The position numbers were made by a program, and so were the translations under genes. This document shows positions 1-15,100 of a stretch of 64,000 nucleotides of DNA, one piece after another; position 1 is the first letter of the stretch, and each line of letters opens with the position of its first letter. A model generated the notes under the pieces. That model searched no databases. It was not told the DNA's origin and saw only the letters and a program-made list of their open reading frames with translations. Origin of the DNA: Strongylocentrotus purpuratus (Eukaryota; Echinodermata; Echinoidea; Camarodonta; Strongylocentrotidae); contig NW_022145597.1 of the NCBI RefSeq assembly GCF_000002235.5, positions 2,387,501-2,451,500 of the forward strand, given 5' to 3'.

Positions 1-768
1 TCAATGCAGTCGTTCAAGCTGTTCTCATGGCTGACACAGTTGAGGCTACTATAAATCAGGCTGGGTGAGTAATCAAGAAGGAAGAACAACAGAGTTCAGA
101 TAAATGAGGAGACTACGTGAAAGGAGGTGAGAGGAAGAAGGAGCAGAAGAAGAAAAGGGGACATAGAGAGGCAAAAAGGAAAGGTGAAGAGCTGGGAGGG
201 AAAGATGGGAAAAGGTAAAAGATGGAATTAATTCACATTATTATGAGGATATAAGCAGGGTGTGGAGCGTCGTGGCGGATTTTTTTTTCGCTCAAGGGGA
301 GGGGGGGGGGTGTTGAGAGTTAAAAAAAAATAGTGCTCACTATCACCTCCCCCCCCCCTTCCTCCGTTGAGAAAAAAAGTGCTCCTTGCCGCCGCCCGCC
401 CCCTCCCCCCCCCCCCCCACCTCCATTCAAGCCGACTGGCTGATTCGCTGCTAAATATTTCCTCACGTATTGGGAGGAAAAAAATATATAGTGCTCCCTC
501 TCCCAGCTTATTAGCCGCTAAATATTTTCTCTTCAATTGCCGCGTTTTCATATACAACATAGAAACGTATGAGTCTGTTTGAGAAAAAAAGACACGAACT
601 CTGACGTATACAGTGCATGCGCAAACGTTATCTCAGTAAGAGGGATGGTATTTAAGTATTTTGTTTCATTCAAAATTCATCTCCTGCGGTGGTGCACCAT
701 GCATACATAACCTTTGTCGCGAAGTTGCAAAGATATTCATCTACTTAATTCTAAGCAATTCATAATGC
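1..768. other. Upstream region of the receptor gene
   Basis: No gene is recognised. It holds purine-rich DNA (110-230), several poly-G/poly-C runs (298-312, 349-360, 399-418) and AT-rich DNA before exon 1. No convincing core promoter element was found; the 5-prime UTR must lie here or further upstream. Confidence 0.5.
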
Positions 769-907
769 ATGAAACACAGAAGGTTTTCTGAGAATCAACT
801 CATCGAGTGTTTACGTCTACTGGTTATCAAGATGTTACTCTGTCATCCAATACTCGTCTATTTCCTCATATCTGCATTCTCCTCTTATGTCGCTTTCTGC
901 AATACAG
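769..907 (+). CDS. Exon 1: start and signal peptide
   Basis: The frame opens at ATG 769, but ATG 832 is the better start: it has A at -3, whereas 769 has T at -3, and it opens directly into a hydrophobic leader ([20 protein letters not shown]) followed by AFCNTG. The exon ends in phase 1 at 907 before a consensus gtgagt donor. This matches the phase-1 entry of the first CUB exon at 21744, across an intron of about 20.8 kb. Assignment to this gene rests on phase and on the need for a secretion signal. Nothing between 908 and 21743 competes as the previous exon. Confidence 0.6.
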
Positions 908-3900
908 GTGAGTATCATTCTCCTGTTTGTGAAAAGATTCAAATCAGTTTTATTACCTGGGTATGAATGTTTGTACAATTCTGAAAATAAACCTGGAATG
1001 GCCAGTTAACCGTTTTACAGTTTTAGATTAAGATATAGCTGAGGCGTGATGGTAATGGTGTTTAGACTTGTTTAGTTCTTGTCATTCTCGAGGTTGATTT
1101 ATATTAATTTTCTTAATCTTTCCTGTTCGAAATTTCAATAACTAATGAAAATTTTACTTACGAAATTTTTAATTGCATTTAAAAATATGTTATTATATAT
1201 AACACATTTCTTATTTTTTGAGGGTTGGGGTGGTGGGGATAACTCTGAAAGTATGCCTTCAGCCGTCGCGTTTTCGTTATCTTATTCATGAAAAATACCA
1301 TCACCAATTCCTTTTTTAAAATAATAAATAAACAAAAGTGTTATACGGAGGCTTCAAAAGGGATTAACACAAAAGTATTACGAGTGTATCGAGGGAAAGC
1401 ATTCCACAGCACATCGAAGGCCCTGCACGAACAAAGGTTTTATACCCCACTTGGTATTGAGCATAGGAAGAACAAGTAATCCGGAGTTTTGAGAACGTAA
1501 ATATCTAGACGATATCTATTTTTTTCTTCAAAGCAGACTTGTACTGTGTATCAGAGCACACAATAAAATACAAGCACAATAATATTGAAAGCAATGCGTT
1601 AAGTCATAGGCAACCAAAGCAGTGGTTTAAGAACCATCGTGAAGTTACTGTATTTGTTGCAGAGTGTCACTCTACGAGCAGCGGTATGTTGTAAGGTTTG
1701 TAACCGTACTAGCTGATATTAATTAATTAATTAATTAATTTCTCAAACTGCCAAAACCAAATGCTGTATAGTTTAAACATATTTGTGGCTTACACCCAGT
1801 AAATAAGATCGATTGATCGATCTGTAATTGAAAAACAAGTCAGAAAAAATCTTGGAACCAGCGGGATTTGAACCGCTGTACGCTGTACATGATTATGCTG
1901 TATGTGTTTCAAGGGAAAATATGCATTATGTACATGTTAGGGTATTAATTTAATCTTGAAGAAGTTCAAATCGTTGACAGGAAATGCAAATGTAATGGTT
2001 CGAGCTCCGTTGCCACAACAATGTACTTAGGCAAGACATGTATCAACAATTATTGTCACTCTCCACCCAGGTGTATTAAATTGATGACCTGGAGGCGTAT
2101 TTGTAGGTCATCTTTAATTTTGCGCGGACACCATCTACGGTAACCATAGTATGATCATCAAGATACAATATGTAATTGACAGGAGGTCCTCTTTCTCCCA
2201 GTCATTGGTCGCTTTGCTTTTTCTCATCTGTACAATCACATTTTGTTTTAATTTTGTCACTCTAACTCTAAGTTAAATGCTTAAAACTCACTATATATGA
2301 TGGGGAAAAACAATCAAGTCTTATTAGTTGCGTAGCGTGGGCTCAGTCACACTGTTAGAACGGTGTTTAAAATATCACTGTTTAAAAGAATGTTGTTTAA
2401 AAAAGTAAACAACGTTGTTCAAAATCGAAAAATCAGTGCTCGATTGACTTAAACAACTTTGTATTAAAAGACAAAAATATTTAATTAAACAGAGTTGTTT
2501 AAAAAGTCCCGGGGGCGTCGTTGATATTTTCTCGATACGCGATTGCTATTTGCGCACACACATGCGATATGCACAAAGTACGTACATAATACATGCATGC
2601 AAGCATGCAGTGCTAGTGTGTGCAGTGCAAGTGCTAGTGCAGTGCAGTGCAGACGAAAATGGCGGAACAAGGGCAAAGCGACGACTTGGTTCTTCTCGGC
2701 TTCGCCGATGGGGTTTAGGTGAAGTTATAGAGACAAATAATAATGTTGTCTGTCACTGCCATGAATATGATGAACAAATGTTGAAGTAAATTGGCAACAA
2801 GCTCTGCATGTTGCAGTGTATAAATCGTTGTGATTATTGCAGGAGTGGTTCCAGTAGGTCATTTCACAAATTCAAACAACCAGATAATAACCATTAAACA
2901 GTTCTGTTTAAAATTTAAGCAACTCCTTTTAAACAACCCAGTTGTGCAGTAATACTGAATAAACAACAGTTGCTTAGTAATTTAAACATTATTGTTTAAA
3001 ATTTAAACAACTTGCTTTAAACAACCGAGTTGTGCAATTTTATTACTAAACAACTGTTGTTTAAAAGGTTTCCTAATTTTTAAACAACTAAGTGTTCAAA
3101 ATGTAAACAACCTTAATTTGTTTAATTTTTAAACAACGTTGAGCGATTCACCGGTTAACTCGGGGTTGTTTAAAATTTTTAACAACTTGTTTAATTTTTT
3201 TCTAACAGTGCAGGGGGGGGGGTAGCCGGCCTCAGTCTACTGAATCAGCTTTCCCACCCTTTTATTATTCACCAGTTTCACACCATCCCAATCCAAAATT
3301 CATCAAAGAGGGTTTGTGTTCCATCCTTCTTACAAACAGGGGCGTCGCCAAAGGGGGGGGGGGGGGTGCAACACCCCCACCTGTCAGGATATTGTCGGTA
3401 AAATTGCGCTGCCGTCGGGAAAAAAGAGAGGGAAAGGGAAAGAAAAGAAAAAAAGAAAAGGAAATGAAAAAAAAAAAAGGAAAAGAAAAGAAAGAAAGGA
3501 AAAGAATGGAAAAAGAAAGGAAAGAAAAGAGAAGAAAGAACGAGAAAAAAGAAAAAGTGGAAGGAGAGGGAAGAAAGGAAAAGGAAGAAAAGAAAAAAAA
3601 AGGAAAAAAAGAAGAAGAAAAAGAGAGAAGGGAAATAAAAGAAACGAAGGATGAAAGAGAGGAGAGAGGGGAGGTAAGAGCCTGAGAAAGGAGGAGTGGG
3701 AGTAAAAGAGAGGGGTGTTGCTGGGTGGTGTCGTCGAGGGAACAAGAACGACACGGGTAATGTTGCTGTGTCGGGTCAGCTGTGTCGGTATTCTTGCTCG
3801 ATCCTCGTGTACTATTTCAATGCAGAAGTTTAAAGTCGATGAAATGTATAGTCGGCCGGCCGACAAGTTTTTTTCCCTACGAACTACGACTTTTTATCCG

Positions 3901-6900
3901 CTGTGACGACTTCGAGAATCGAGAGTGACTACAACTACAATACTTGTATTTTCTCGAAGTTTCAATTTCCTATAATATCATCTAAAGAAATCAGAGGTTT
4001 AAAATTTTCGGGGAAATTAAACAAGGAAGAAGAGTTAACAACGGTACGACGAATCGTCTTCCTTTCTCTATATTTTGTTGAAACGCCAAAAAATCCGCGC
4101 TTAGCGCGTGAGGGAAAACTTCATTTAGACGAGTCGAGAACGGTAAAACGAATCGTGTTCTTTCTCTAATGATATGAGGAAACTGAATTCAGATGAATAG
4201 GGCTTTTTAAGAGTCAGCAACGGTACGACGAATCGTCTTCCTTTCTCTATATTTTGATGAAACGCCGAAAACTCCGCGCTTCGCGCGGGCGGGGAAAACT
4301 TCATTTAGACAAGTCGTGAACGGTACAACGAATTGTCTTCTTTCCCTAATAATTTAATGAAATGTCGAAACTTTCGCGCGAGAGGGAGAGAACTGAATTC
4401 AGATAAAAATTAAAAGTCGAGAAAAGTAAAGCGAATGGTCTGCTTTTTCTGATAATTCTATGAAACGTCAAAGCTTCCGCGCTTTGCGCGGGAGGGGAGA
4501 AACTGAATTCAGACAAGAATTAACAGTCTAAAACTGTACAGCAAATCGTCCTCTTCTTATAGTAATTTAATGTAATGTCAGAGCTTTTGCGCTTCGCGCG
4601 GGTAGGGGGGAAACTTCACTCAGACAAGGATTAAGAGTCGAGAACGGTAGAATAGACCGTCTTTTCCTAATAATCTAAGGAAACGTTAAAACTTGTTTAA
4701 CGAAACGTTAAAACTTCCGCGCTTCGCACGGAAGGGCGAGAACTGAATTCAGATAAGGATTAAGAGTCAACAACGGTATGACGATTCGTCTACCTTTCTC
4801 TATATTTTGATGAAACGTCAAAACTTCCGCGCTTCGCGCGGGAACGGGGAAACTTCATTCAGACAAGGATTAAGAGTCGAGCACGGTTCAACGAATGGTC
4901 TACTTTCTATGATAATTTAATGAAACGCCAAAACCTCCGCGCTTCGCGCTGGAGACGGAGAACTGAATTCAGACAAGGATTAACAATTGAGAACGGTGCA
5001 ATAAATCATCTTCTTTTCCTAATAATTTAAGGAAAAGTCTATAAGCTTCCGCGTTTCGCGCGGGAGGCCTATTAGCCGGACCCCCTAATGAGCGCCCTTC
5101 GCTTGCTCAATACCGCCCCTCCCTAAAACACATATTGAGTGCCTGTGTTTTCATCTTCTCTTGAGTTCTTTCTCTTACTGCACTACCGTCAGGCTAAATG
5201 TTTAATCTATTGCCTCACTCTAAACCCCTCCCAAGGTTTTTTTTTGATGACAAATGCAGCGGTACAAAAATAAAGGAATCTGTCGCTTGTAAACAAAATA
5301 ATTGACGCCATTGTATATTCAGCTGCACACACCGGGGTATGTTCGGCGTTTCAAAAGGGAACAAATCAACGTCCTTAATATCATTCCGGGGTTTTTTCAA
5401 TTTGAAAGTCTGGTTTCTTTGATTGTTAATTAACCCCTATCCTGTGTATTTACAAGCAAAAGATTTTAGTTATCAGAATCGGGTCATATCCCCTTTTGAA
5501 TGGTTTGACATGCCATTACATTTATATACACTAAACTCATTGAAATTTGAGAAATAATAGCTTTGCAATTATGTTCATTTTTTATGGGATGTCGTCTGCT
5601 TGGGCAGTATTGGTCCATATAGTGACGTCATTAAAACATCGTTATTTTCCTGGCGAATCTCTCGTATATCCCAGCTGCTATGGAGGTGGTTGTATTTGTA
5701 TTTTTATAAATCACCCGATATGTAGTTGACCTAAAACTTGTCCGATGGCCATCTGTTAGCTTACCAGTTTTTAGTGATACATTAGTTGACATATTTGTGA
5801 TCTTCTTTGAATTTCACCTTTAACTACAAAATGTGATTTGAGAATCACATTTTCCTTTTACGTGTAATGTCTATAATTATGCAGTATTTATATAGTATTG
5901 GATGACTTTGAGTGTGATACAAGAATATATTGCTCGAGCTATGACAATATTGTACGAGTCGAAGAGGAGCTCTATATTGTCATAGCGACAACAATATATT
6001 CTTGTGTCGCATGAAAACAAAGCCATATAATATTATTATTATTATCTATATCAGGCTAACTATAGCGAAATAAGAAAATTTGACTTACCTCGGTAAATAT
6101 GGGTTTGTTTTCGTTTTATATCGATATTGATAGTTGAAGTTCCTGGATAATTAAGCAATACGAAAACAATAGTGATTAGTCATCCGGGTACTGCGCTAAA
6201 AATATTAAATACAGTAATTAATTTTACCACTTAGAAGCCTTATATAGATAATACTTGGTATATTGGTCAAAGCACTTGCCACCTATTCTGGCGACCCAGG
6301 TTCAATTCCCGGTGGGTCATTTCTTTTTTGTTTTGGCTTTCTTTTTGTATTAGATTTTATCACCTTCTCCGACCATTGTAACATATCATATACAATCACA
6401 AATAAATTAAATAAAATGCCTGTTTTATCTATGGGAGAGGAATGTCAATTGTTTGTGTACAACCCTATGGGATATCTGATTCCTTGTCGTTTATAAAAAC
6501 CTATAGGGTTAATCTCCCAAGTCTGCTACAACATAAAATCGTCCCACTTCTATGATGCTAGTCTCCTTCCTAGACTTTTATATTTTCCAGTTATTCAGCC
6601 CAGGTATATATGCAATATTTACGTCTCTACCACGGGCATATAATTGTTTACATGACTTTAAATTCTCCCTTTCCTACAAAGTAAATATTCAATTATGCTG
6701 GAAATATTGAAGGCACCGTTCTCCATTGCACCGCTCTCTCTCTTTCTTTCTTACTTTCTCTCTGTCACTCTCTCTCCTCTCTCTTGCTCTTTTCCTTTCC
6801 CCTCTGTTGTTCTGCCCCTCTCCTTTTCTTGCTCTGTCTCTGCATCTTTTTCTCTCTCTCTCTCTCTCTTAGACTGATGACACCATTTACAAATAACACC

Positions 6901-8694
6901 CGAACTTTAAAAAGCGATAGATCATGTACGTCTGTGCTAAGACAATAAACAACAACATGAATATCAAATCTTGATGGGTAAAGTAGTTCGCAGTGAATTC
7001 GGATATAATGATGCATCGTTCATTTCCGAGGTGATATCTTCTGATTACTCATTAAGAAAAATGATTCCAAACATTGTACATGGATAAATACAAAGACAGA
7101 GACAGAGAGAGAGAGAGAGAGAGAAGAGACATCCACAATTTTGCAGACAATTCCGAAATATGTATGGATGTAATTATACAGACATAGATAGACCTATTAT
7201 TAATGTTACAACCCGTTTTGGTAAACAACACATACACGCACACAACACACATCGCATACTGGAGGGGATATTGTCTAATTACATAAAACAATATTTTATT
7301 AAATTTTAGTTCTTCATCGATTTGTTATGTTTTTACCAGCGAATATTGCAATTACATAGCTCACCAAACATCCTTGGTGACTTTTCGATTGAAACTCTCC
7401 TAGAATTCTGCCAAAAAATTCGAGAGTTTTCTGCTTCAAAATTCACACGAGTCGCAAAACGCATGAAGAAAGAAGTAATATTGTTGTGGTAAGAATTTCA
7501 CAAAACACCGACGTATTTTTAGAAATGTCGCTTTGGAAGGAATGTGATAAAAATGATCGACAATGGTTCGGTTTGTTAAGTTCCGTTTTGTAAAAATAAT
7601 TATAGAGTGCGCATAACATCAGAGTGAATGAAGCCATTTGCCGTTAAAGTTGGTCAATGAGCAAACCATTCAATTTCCATCCATCGACTTCCGTCAATTC
7701 TTCCCAACAAAATGACACTTTATCGATTATGATCTATTTCGTCGTAGCATACTTTTATTTAAAAAAGGCTCATTGAAAGTATCGAAGAGTTTCAACGTGA
7801 ACAAGCTTTTCCAATCAGAGTCTGATTACATCTTCTTTCCTATGTTGGCAAGGCTTCTGACCATGCCCACGTATTTTATAGATCTGACATTGCAAAAGGT
7901 ATTCAGAAGTTTAGAGCTTAATTGTTACATTAAGTGTAATTTGCTTTATTTCCTAGTTTATATTAATGTTCGATGTTGATTTTTTTTGTATAAGTATTGT
8001 TGATCTTTTTATGTATTTTAATGTGGTGGCGCCTTTTTATAAGCTCTGCTTTCTCCGGGGTCACCAAACCATCTTTGTGTTCTTCTAAATTCTTGATGTA
8101 ACTTATTTTGATTGTATATATATTTTGATGGTTGAACAAATAAATGAAATTGAAATTGAATTAAAGAAATGTCGATGGTAAAACCAATCGATTAGATGGT
8201 AATATTTGGAGGTAGACATATTATAATCTTGTATTGAATCGTATCAAATAGATCTTTTATTAATTTTCTGTCAATTCTATTAACCTCTTTAAACATCATC
8301 AATATTTTAGCCATCGCCTCCATCATCATCATCATTAACTTATCTACATACATCATCATTCCCTCCACATCTCAGTCTAATTGAAACAACCTACTTCATC
8401 TAAAATATGATCTAAGTGTAGTGGAAAAATCTCCACCTCAGCAATACAAATATGAGGGAAATTAATAGAATGCCAATGTGGAGAAATCCGACCTTAACAT
8501 CGATCGCAGAATCCACTATCAAAAGAGAACATTTTAAATTGCAGCGAGTAATGTTCGGAAATCAATTTCAACGAGATGAGAATGAGAAAGAATCAATGAA
8601 GAAGAAGCATTGACCAGAAGTAGTACGGATGCAACACATTCTATTCTAAAAACTCGCTCTTTTCTTAGCCTCTCTCTCTCTCTCTCTCTCTCAT

Positions 8695-8726
<32 letters not shown>

Positions 8727-8817
8727 TCTCTCTCTTTTTCCCTCTAATTTCCCTCCATCTCTCTCTCTTCCTCTCTTTCTCTCTCTCTCTCACACACACA
8801 CTCTCTCTCTCTCTTCT

Positions 8818-8854
<37 letters not shown>

Positions 8855-9130
8855 CTATCCTTCTATCTAACCCCCTCTTTCTTTCTCTCTCTCTCTCCCT
8901 CTCTCTTTCTCTCTTTCTATCTCTGTCCCAACTCATTTTTAAACCAAGCTTCACTTGTATTTATTGTCAAGATGTTTGTAATTTTATAGTTTTGTATTTG
9001 TATTGTATGTGGTTTTAATGAGTGAATAAATTGAATTGAATTGAATTGAATCTAATCACTCACTCTCTCATTCTCTTTTCCTTTTTCTTTTCAAACTTTG
9101 TTTCTAACTCCCCCTCTCTCACACACACAC

Positions 9131-9179
<49 letters not shown>

Positions 9180-12100
9180 CTTCACAGATCTTAGCATGCT
9201 TAATGAACCAGCCTTGCCTCCATAAAGTGGAATGAATAGCCATTAATTTCTCTATCATTCTTGAGAAAAAATGTGACCTCATGTGAACAAATTGGAGATT
9301 CCCCTCCCACCATAGAATCAATTTCAATGGAGCGAGGGATCTCTCTATGCCCTTTGTATTCCTATTTCTCCCCTACCATGTTTCCTTACTATCCTCTCTC
9401 CTTCGTAGTGCATGTATTCTCATTCCCCCTTTATCTCTCTGTCCAGCTCATGTATTTTTTTTACATGACTATGACCCGTCTTCCTTTCTCATTATCTATA
9501 TCTATTTACTGCCATCTCTCTCTCTCTCTTCATCTGTCCATAACCTTTACAAAAACTCTACATCCCCTCATTCGTCTTCAGTGACGTATTAAATTTCTCG
9601 TTTCATTTAATTTAATCTAATATATTTATTTTCAGTTCAGAATACAAAATAAAAATCAGTATACATTAAAACATACATACAAACATATGCATATTATAAA
9701 CAGAACACGGCCAGGGCTCCAAGATAAGCCAAGCTTGATGCATTGTGAGCCCTGACAAATAAGTAGATGTACAAGCAAAAGACATAAATTAGGGAGTACC
9801 TGGTCATGCAAAAGTACAGCAAAGAGAAGAGAAGAATGAAAGGTAGAGAGAGAGAGACAGAGGGGGTGGTTGAAGTGAGAAGGAGTTACAGTTAATTGCA
9901 CATAGCATTTCTAATAAAGCAGACATTATGTACTTTGTATTGACATGTGGAATGATGGCTATGCCTGTGTTTGGTATTAATCCCTTACCTGTCTATATAT
10001 ATATATATTAATTGAACAAAGTACATTTCGACCAAAATCTAAGAGATATATTGAACATAGCCAACTTTCATGATACGATCACTACACAGCAACCTTTTAT
10101 ATATTGGCTAAATGAAGTTTGATACCTTTACCGAAATAAGAAACGAAATATATTTTCGTCTTCAAATGTATTTGCTTAAACCTGTGGAATTGGTCAATAA
10201 GTTATGTAATACCTCTCTTTAGAAATTAAGCCATCTCATTGGTCGAAATTGGAGTCGTGATTTTAGCCATTCCAGTAAAGAAAAAAACAATGTCCAGTAA
10301 TTGTTAATAGTTCATGAGTGAGATTCCCACAAGATTCCAGGAACCGAGAAAATAGTTAAATTATGCTGCGATCCCCATTGGTTTACAAGTTTTTTTGTGT
10401 GCGAGCGCGGATACCATACAGTGCTTTTTGTCTGCGATTCCCAAATGATTGTAACATTCAGTCATCTTTCCAGCGAAGATTAGCAGACAGTCTCTTAGAT
10501 TTTCCGTGATGTTTTAACCAATCTTTAGAGTGTCCCCTTGAGCCTAGAAAAACAGCCAGGCCTCTCGTAGCAGTCGATATATCTATACTATTAGCTATTT
10601 TATATCATTAATATTAGTATGAAACAGTGTTCAAATTAACTACGTGTTTTTTGGTTTAAACCAAATTCATGACCAAGATTTAAACCGAACAAGCTGGTTG
10701 AAGTTGGGCGTGTTGAATTTGTTTGATAACAAACAAGATCAACTAACGGGAGAATTCTCAAATGCATTTTTTCGTCAATAAATGAATACTCGCAATGTAG
10801 AATTACAGAATATTTAGCCAAGAAAGTTACCTTATCGATTTATATCTTTTGTAAAGACCGAATTGCATTTTGTAAATTATGTTGTGAAAATTGGCTACCA
10901 GTTGTCTCAGGTAGATATGAACAACGTGAAAGAAACATGAAGTATGTTCACTATGAAACTTACAATCAATTAGTGATGAATTTCATTATTTGATCGTTTA
11001 CCCCTTCTTTGCTAATGAAAAAAACTTCTTCTTCAAAGCTACTTCACTGAACGAACAAATACCCTTGAAACAAATAAACTCTTTCTTTGTAAAACAACCC
11101 AAGAAACTCGCTCCAACCTCGTGAAATTCTCTTGAAAAATTATGCTTCGATTTAAAACATTTTTCCCCATTCGAAGCACTTTATTTTTAACCAATTATGT
11201 TAGTAAAATTACTTGCAACATAACAGCATTTAATGCTGATGCCATTATTTACCCTGTTTTTAATATTAAGAATGAGCTGTTTTATTAAATCAGTGTTTTA
11301 ATATAAATGATATCTATTTATATATGTATTTATCTAAATATCAATTTGTTTATTCATTTTTTATTTAAAAAAAAATTATTTATTCATTATGCATTCTGTA
11401 TTAATTTATTCATTCATTCAATCCTTTTCTCTTCTTCAACTACAAGATCATTTGATTATTGACTGTTTGCCCATTCGTCCGTTTGCTTTTCTTTTTGTTT
11501 GCACATGTTTACAAATGATATGTCTCAATATTGTGCAGTTTATTTTTAATACTTGGTTAAAGACATTTTTTATTTGCACATGTATGATTTTATTCTCCAA
11601 TACCCTTGTTAAGGGTGACATGGGAATAAATATCATTGTCATTGCCAAATAGATTATGAACAGTACTTTAGTCGATAGGCTCAACACCGACATCCTTAAA
11701 GGTAATACAAAGTTTTGGTATAGGGTCATGAATTTGGTTCAAATGAACATATTGGAAGCATATGCGATCCTACAATATTCTGTGATCGTTGTCGCGGTCG
11801 AAATCGACTCTAAAGTTATGAAATTGTAAATAATAAACATTTTATGTTGAATAGCTCCCTCTCAAGGTCAAGATAATAATTAAGCTATAAAACAATGTTT
11901 ATTGACTAAAATCGACCGATTAGCTATTCCCGTTAGGAAATTTTATACCACAACTACATATTCTGAGATTTTCATAGTCGCAGCTACCATTGTACGGCCG
12001 TAGGAGCTTTTTGAAATTTATCAAAATTTACCGGGAGCACCGGTAAATCTTTATATACAATTTTTCTCGAAAGCAGAAGTGTTTTAGGGGCTAAAATTTC

Positions 12101-15100
12101 AAGTGCTTTTAATACTTCCACAGGGGCATCCAAATATATCAAAATTGTAAAGAATCAATTTCCACCTATTTTTCAAAATTTCCCCAAACTTTGTAATACC
12201 TTTAATTAGGCGCTTCGCCCATTAGCAGCCCCTATGCTTGCGTGGGTGTGTGTGTGGGGGGGGGGCAGAACAATATATATGATTACTACTAATTGTTTTG
12301 CTCTTTGCCCCCTCCTCAGTTCAAACTGTGGATTTCGTGAAACAAAACAAGAGTATGAAGGACTGACACAATTATAATATCTTCACATGTTTGTTACCTC
12401 AAACGAAAGCAACTTTTATTAAAATATCTAAACAAAATTCATTCGGGTCAGGTTTTAACCTACATCACTCACTTGTTGTAATACATGTGCTACACTAAGA
12501 AGATACATCAGATGAAAAATGCCTTAAAATTAACATATTCAAATGTCATGGTCAAATATAATGTGCAGCCACCATCTCTATGAAACCAAGTTAAGCATTC
12601 CTAGAGAAATTTATTATTAAATAGACACATCAGCTGAACAATGCCTTAGAATGTCATTGTCAATTATAATATGCAGCCACCGTATCCATGAAGCCATTAT
12701 GGGTAAACGGGATGCTATACAACTAATGAACAAGCAAATATTGGAAAGAAAAGAGGACTTCACTTAAATTGTACCACTTACCAAAAACATATTTTGTTTT
12801 GATGTAAGGGGCTCCATGTCGTTATACTGTTTTCAAAATATGAGCCTCGAATATTACTTCCACACAGAGATAAAAACACGACTTGTTGAGTAGACCCTGG
12901 TTCCGTGCGTGTGGGTTTATGCGACCATTGAATGCGTTAATACCCCTTAAAGGGATAATTAAGTTCTTGTTTAAGACCGCAAATGTCTTCAAAGTGACTG
13001 TTTATTGCTCTTATTCTTATTGTTTCTATGACATTTCTATTGCCCTTTTAGAACCTAAAATTGCTATGAAGGTAATTTCAGACGCAAAATACCTTTGTTT
13101 TCCTTAAAGGGATAGTTGCGTTCTTGTTTAAGACCGCAACTGTCTTCAAAGTGCATGTTTATTGCTCTTATGCTTATATTCAGAGAACAGTTAAAATGTA
13201 AAACCAAACTATTTCCTAACAATCCAGTTTCCTACCTAATTGACTTGCTAAATTAACAATAGTGATCATGCACTTTGTATACATTTATTTAATATGTAAA
13301 CTTATCACCATAGTGATGAGGTAGAGGTGCTGTAGAATTATTTTATTTTATGTGAAATAGTCTATAACTTTGTTTAAAAAATGTATATTTTGTGGTATAA
13401 AAAAAACATCGTACATGGCAGCCTTTCGGCTGAATTGGGTGCAATTTATAAAGGTAATAACAAAAGGATATTGCACAAAATACAATAGTATTAAAAAGTC
13501 ATTAAAATAGTACATTCATAACAAACAATTATAGGTACACCTTAGATCAAATAATATTGATGGTGGGATAACGGAAGTGGTAATGGATGTGGAAAAATAA
13601 TATTTTATGATATGACTAAAGCAAATTCATAGGAAGAATATAACAGTTGAATAAATTATTATCAGTGCTAAGAAAAATAATCTGTTTTACACGCTTCAAA
13701 GTAGGCCTATTGTGGTGCAAGGTACATATGTTTATTGCTCTTATTCTTATATTCAGAGAACAGTTAAAATGTAAAACCAAACTATTTCCTAACAATCCAG
13801 TTCCCTAACACGCACTTTGAAGATGGTTGTACAATCTTGATAATTGATAAATGAAAATGATACTATATTAAATTGAATCAAGATTACAATGGTTAACTTT
13901 TGTAATGTTTGAAAACGTACTTACCACATAATTATTACCAGAAAAACCTCAAAATTACCATATTTCCTGTCTTTCATCTGATTGCATACCTACCTATCAA
14001 TTTACAAATATGTTATCCATAACTCACCAATGAAAATGTAAAATTTAATTTATGGATCAACAACCAGTAATCTTTCTGTCGAAATTGTACTTTTTACCTT
14101 ATTTTCGATATGTCTGATATATACTCTCACCCTCAGCATTATCTTATATATATATATATATATATATATATCTCGCTTTATCTCTCTTTCACTCTCCCTC
14201 TCTAAAATATGAAAGGGAGAGAAAGGGTTCTCTTCCTCTTTCTTTCTCTATCTCACAATCTTTCATGGGTCTCCTGTGCTGTCTGCACTATTACCCTACC
14301 TACCTTTCTTCTATATTTTCCTTCAGTCCTATGGTGATTGTGGAATAGATTTAGGCAACTGTTAGCTGTTAAGCGAATTTTATTGATTATTATTAATTTA
14401 TTTATTATATAGGTGTAGACTAATTTATTAGTTAGAAAATTCATTCACTGTGTGATATGTTTTAATACGATTTATGTTTCTAATTTTTTAATTTTTTTTA
14501 CACAATGTACAAAATTCTGCAGTTCAGCCTTTTGGCTGCAAATGAATTTTCAATAACACCATTACCATTAGTGACATTTCTAGTGCCTTTTTAGAACCTA
14601 AAATTGCTACAAAGGTAATGATTAGATGCTAAAACGCCTTAATATCCCTTTAAGAGATAGTTGAGTTCTTGTTTAAGACTGCAAATGTCTTCAAAGTTCA
14701 TATTCTTATTAATGTTATGACATTTCTAGTGCCCTTTTAGAACCTAAAATTGCTATGAAAGTAACTTTAGACGCTAAAATGTGTGAATTTAGATTAAATA
14801 CGATCATACCAATTGATTAATTGATTGAAAAAGTTTTATTATGATTGCACTTCGCAGCCAAATGGCTGAATTATGTACAATTACATTGGCAATAATACAT
14901 ACACATGTGGTATTTGCACCAAGTATAATATGCAGGATATAACAAAATTCATAACTATATAATATGACTAAGACAATAACAGTAAACAGGCAACCAATGT
15001 TTGCAAAGTGGGTTATTGGTAAGAGACGAGGCAAAATTAGTACACAATTGTTTGCGTCTATCTGACAGCGTTTGCAAACATCACACTTCAAGAACTTTGT

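Noticed and set aside
1..64. Exon-like start of the window: open frame (NAVVQAVLMADTVEATINQAG, broken in two when counted: 20+1) ending at a perfect gtgagt donor.
   Set aside because: Only 64 bases are visible, and no downstream exon with a matching phase 2 entry was found before the signal-peptide exon. It may be a real exon of an upstream gene but cannot be supported here.
3278..3866. Overlapping open frames of 110-160 codons on both strands.
   Set aside because: They arise from a polypurine tract, giving Lys/Glu/Arg-rich or Phe/Leu/Ser-rich low-complexity products.
4010..5075. Repeat-spacer look of the tandem array suggested a CRISPR array.
   Set aside because: Spacers are diverged copies of each other, repeats are imperfect, and the window is clearly eukaryotic.
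6263..6496. 77-codon frame starting in GDPGSIPGG.
   Set aside because: Its start is the tRNA-like B-box region read as protein; the rest has no coding features.
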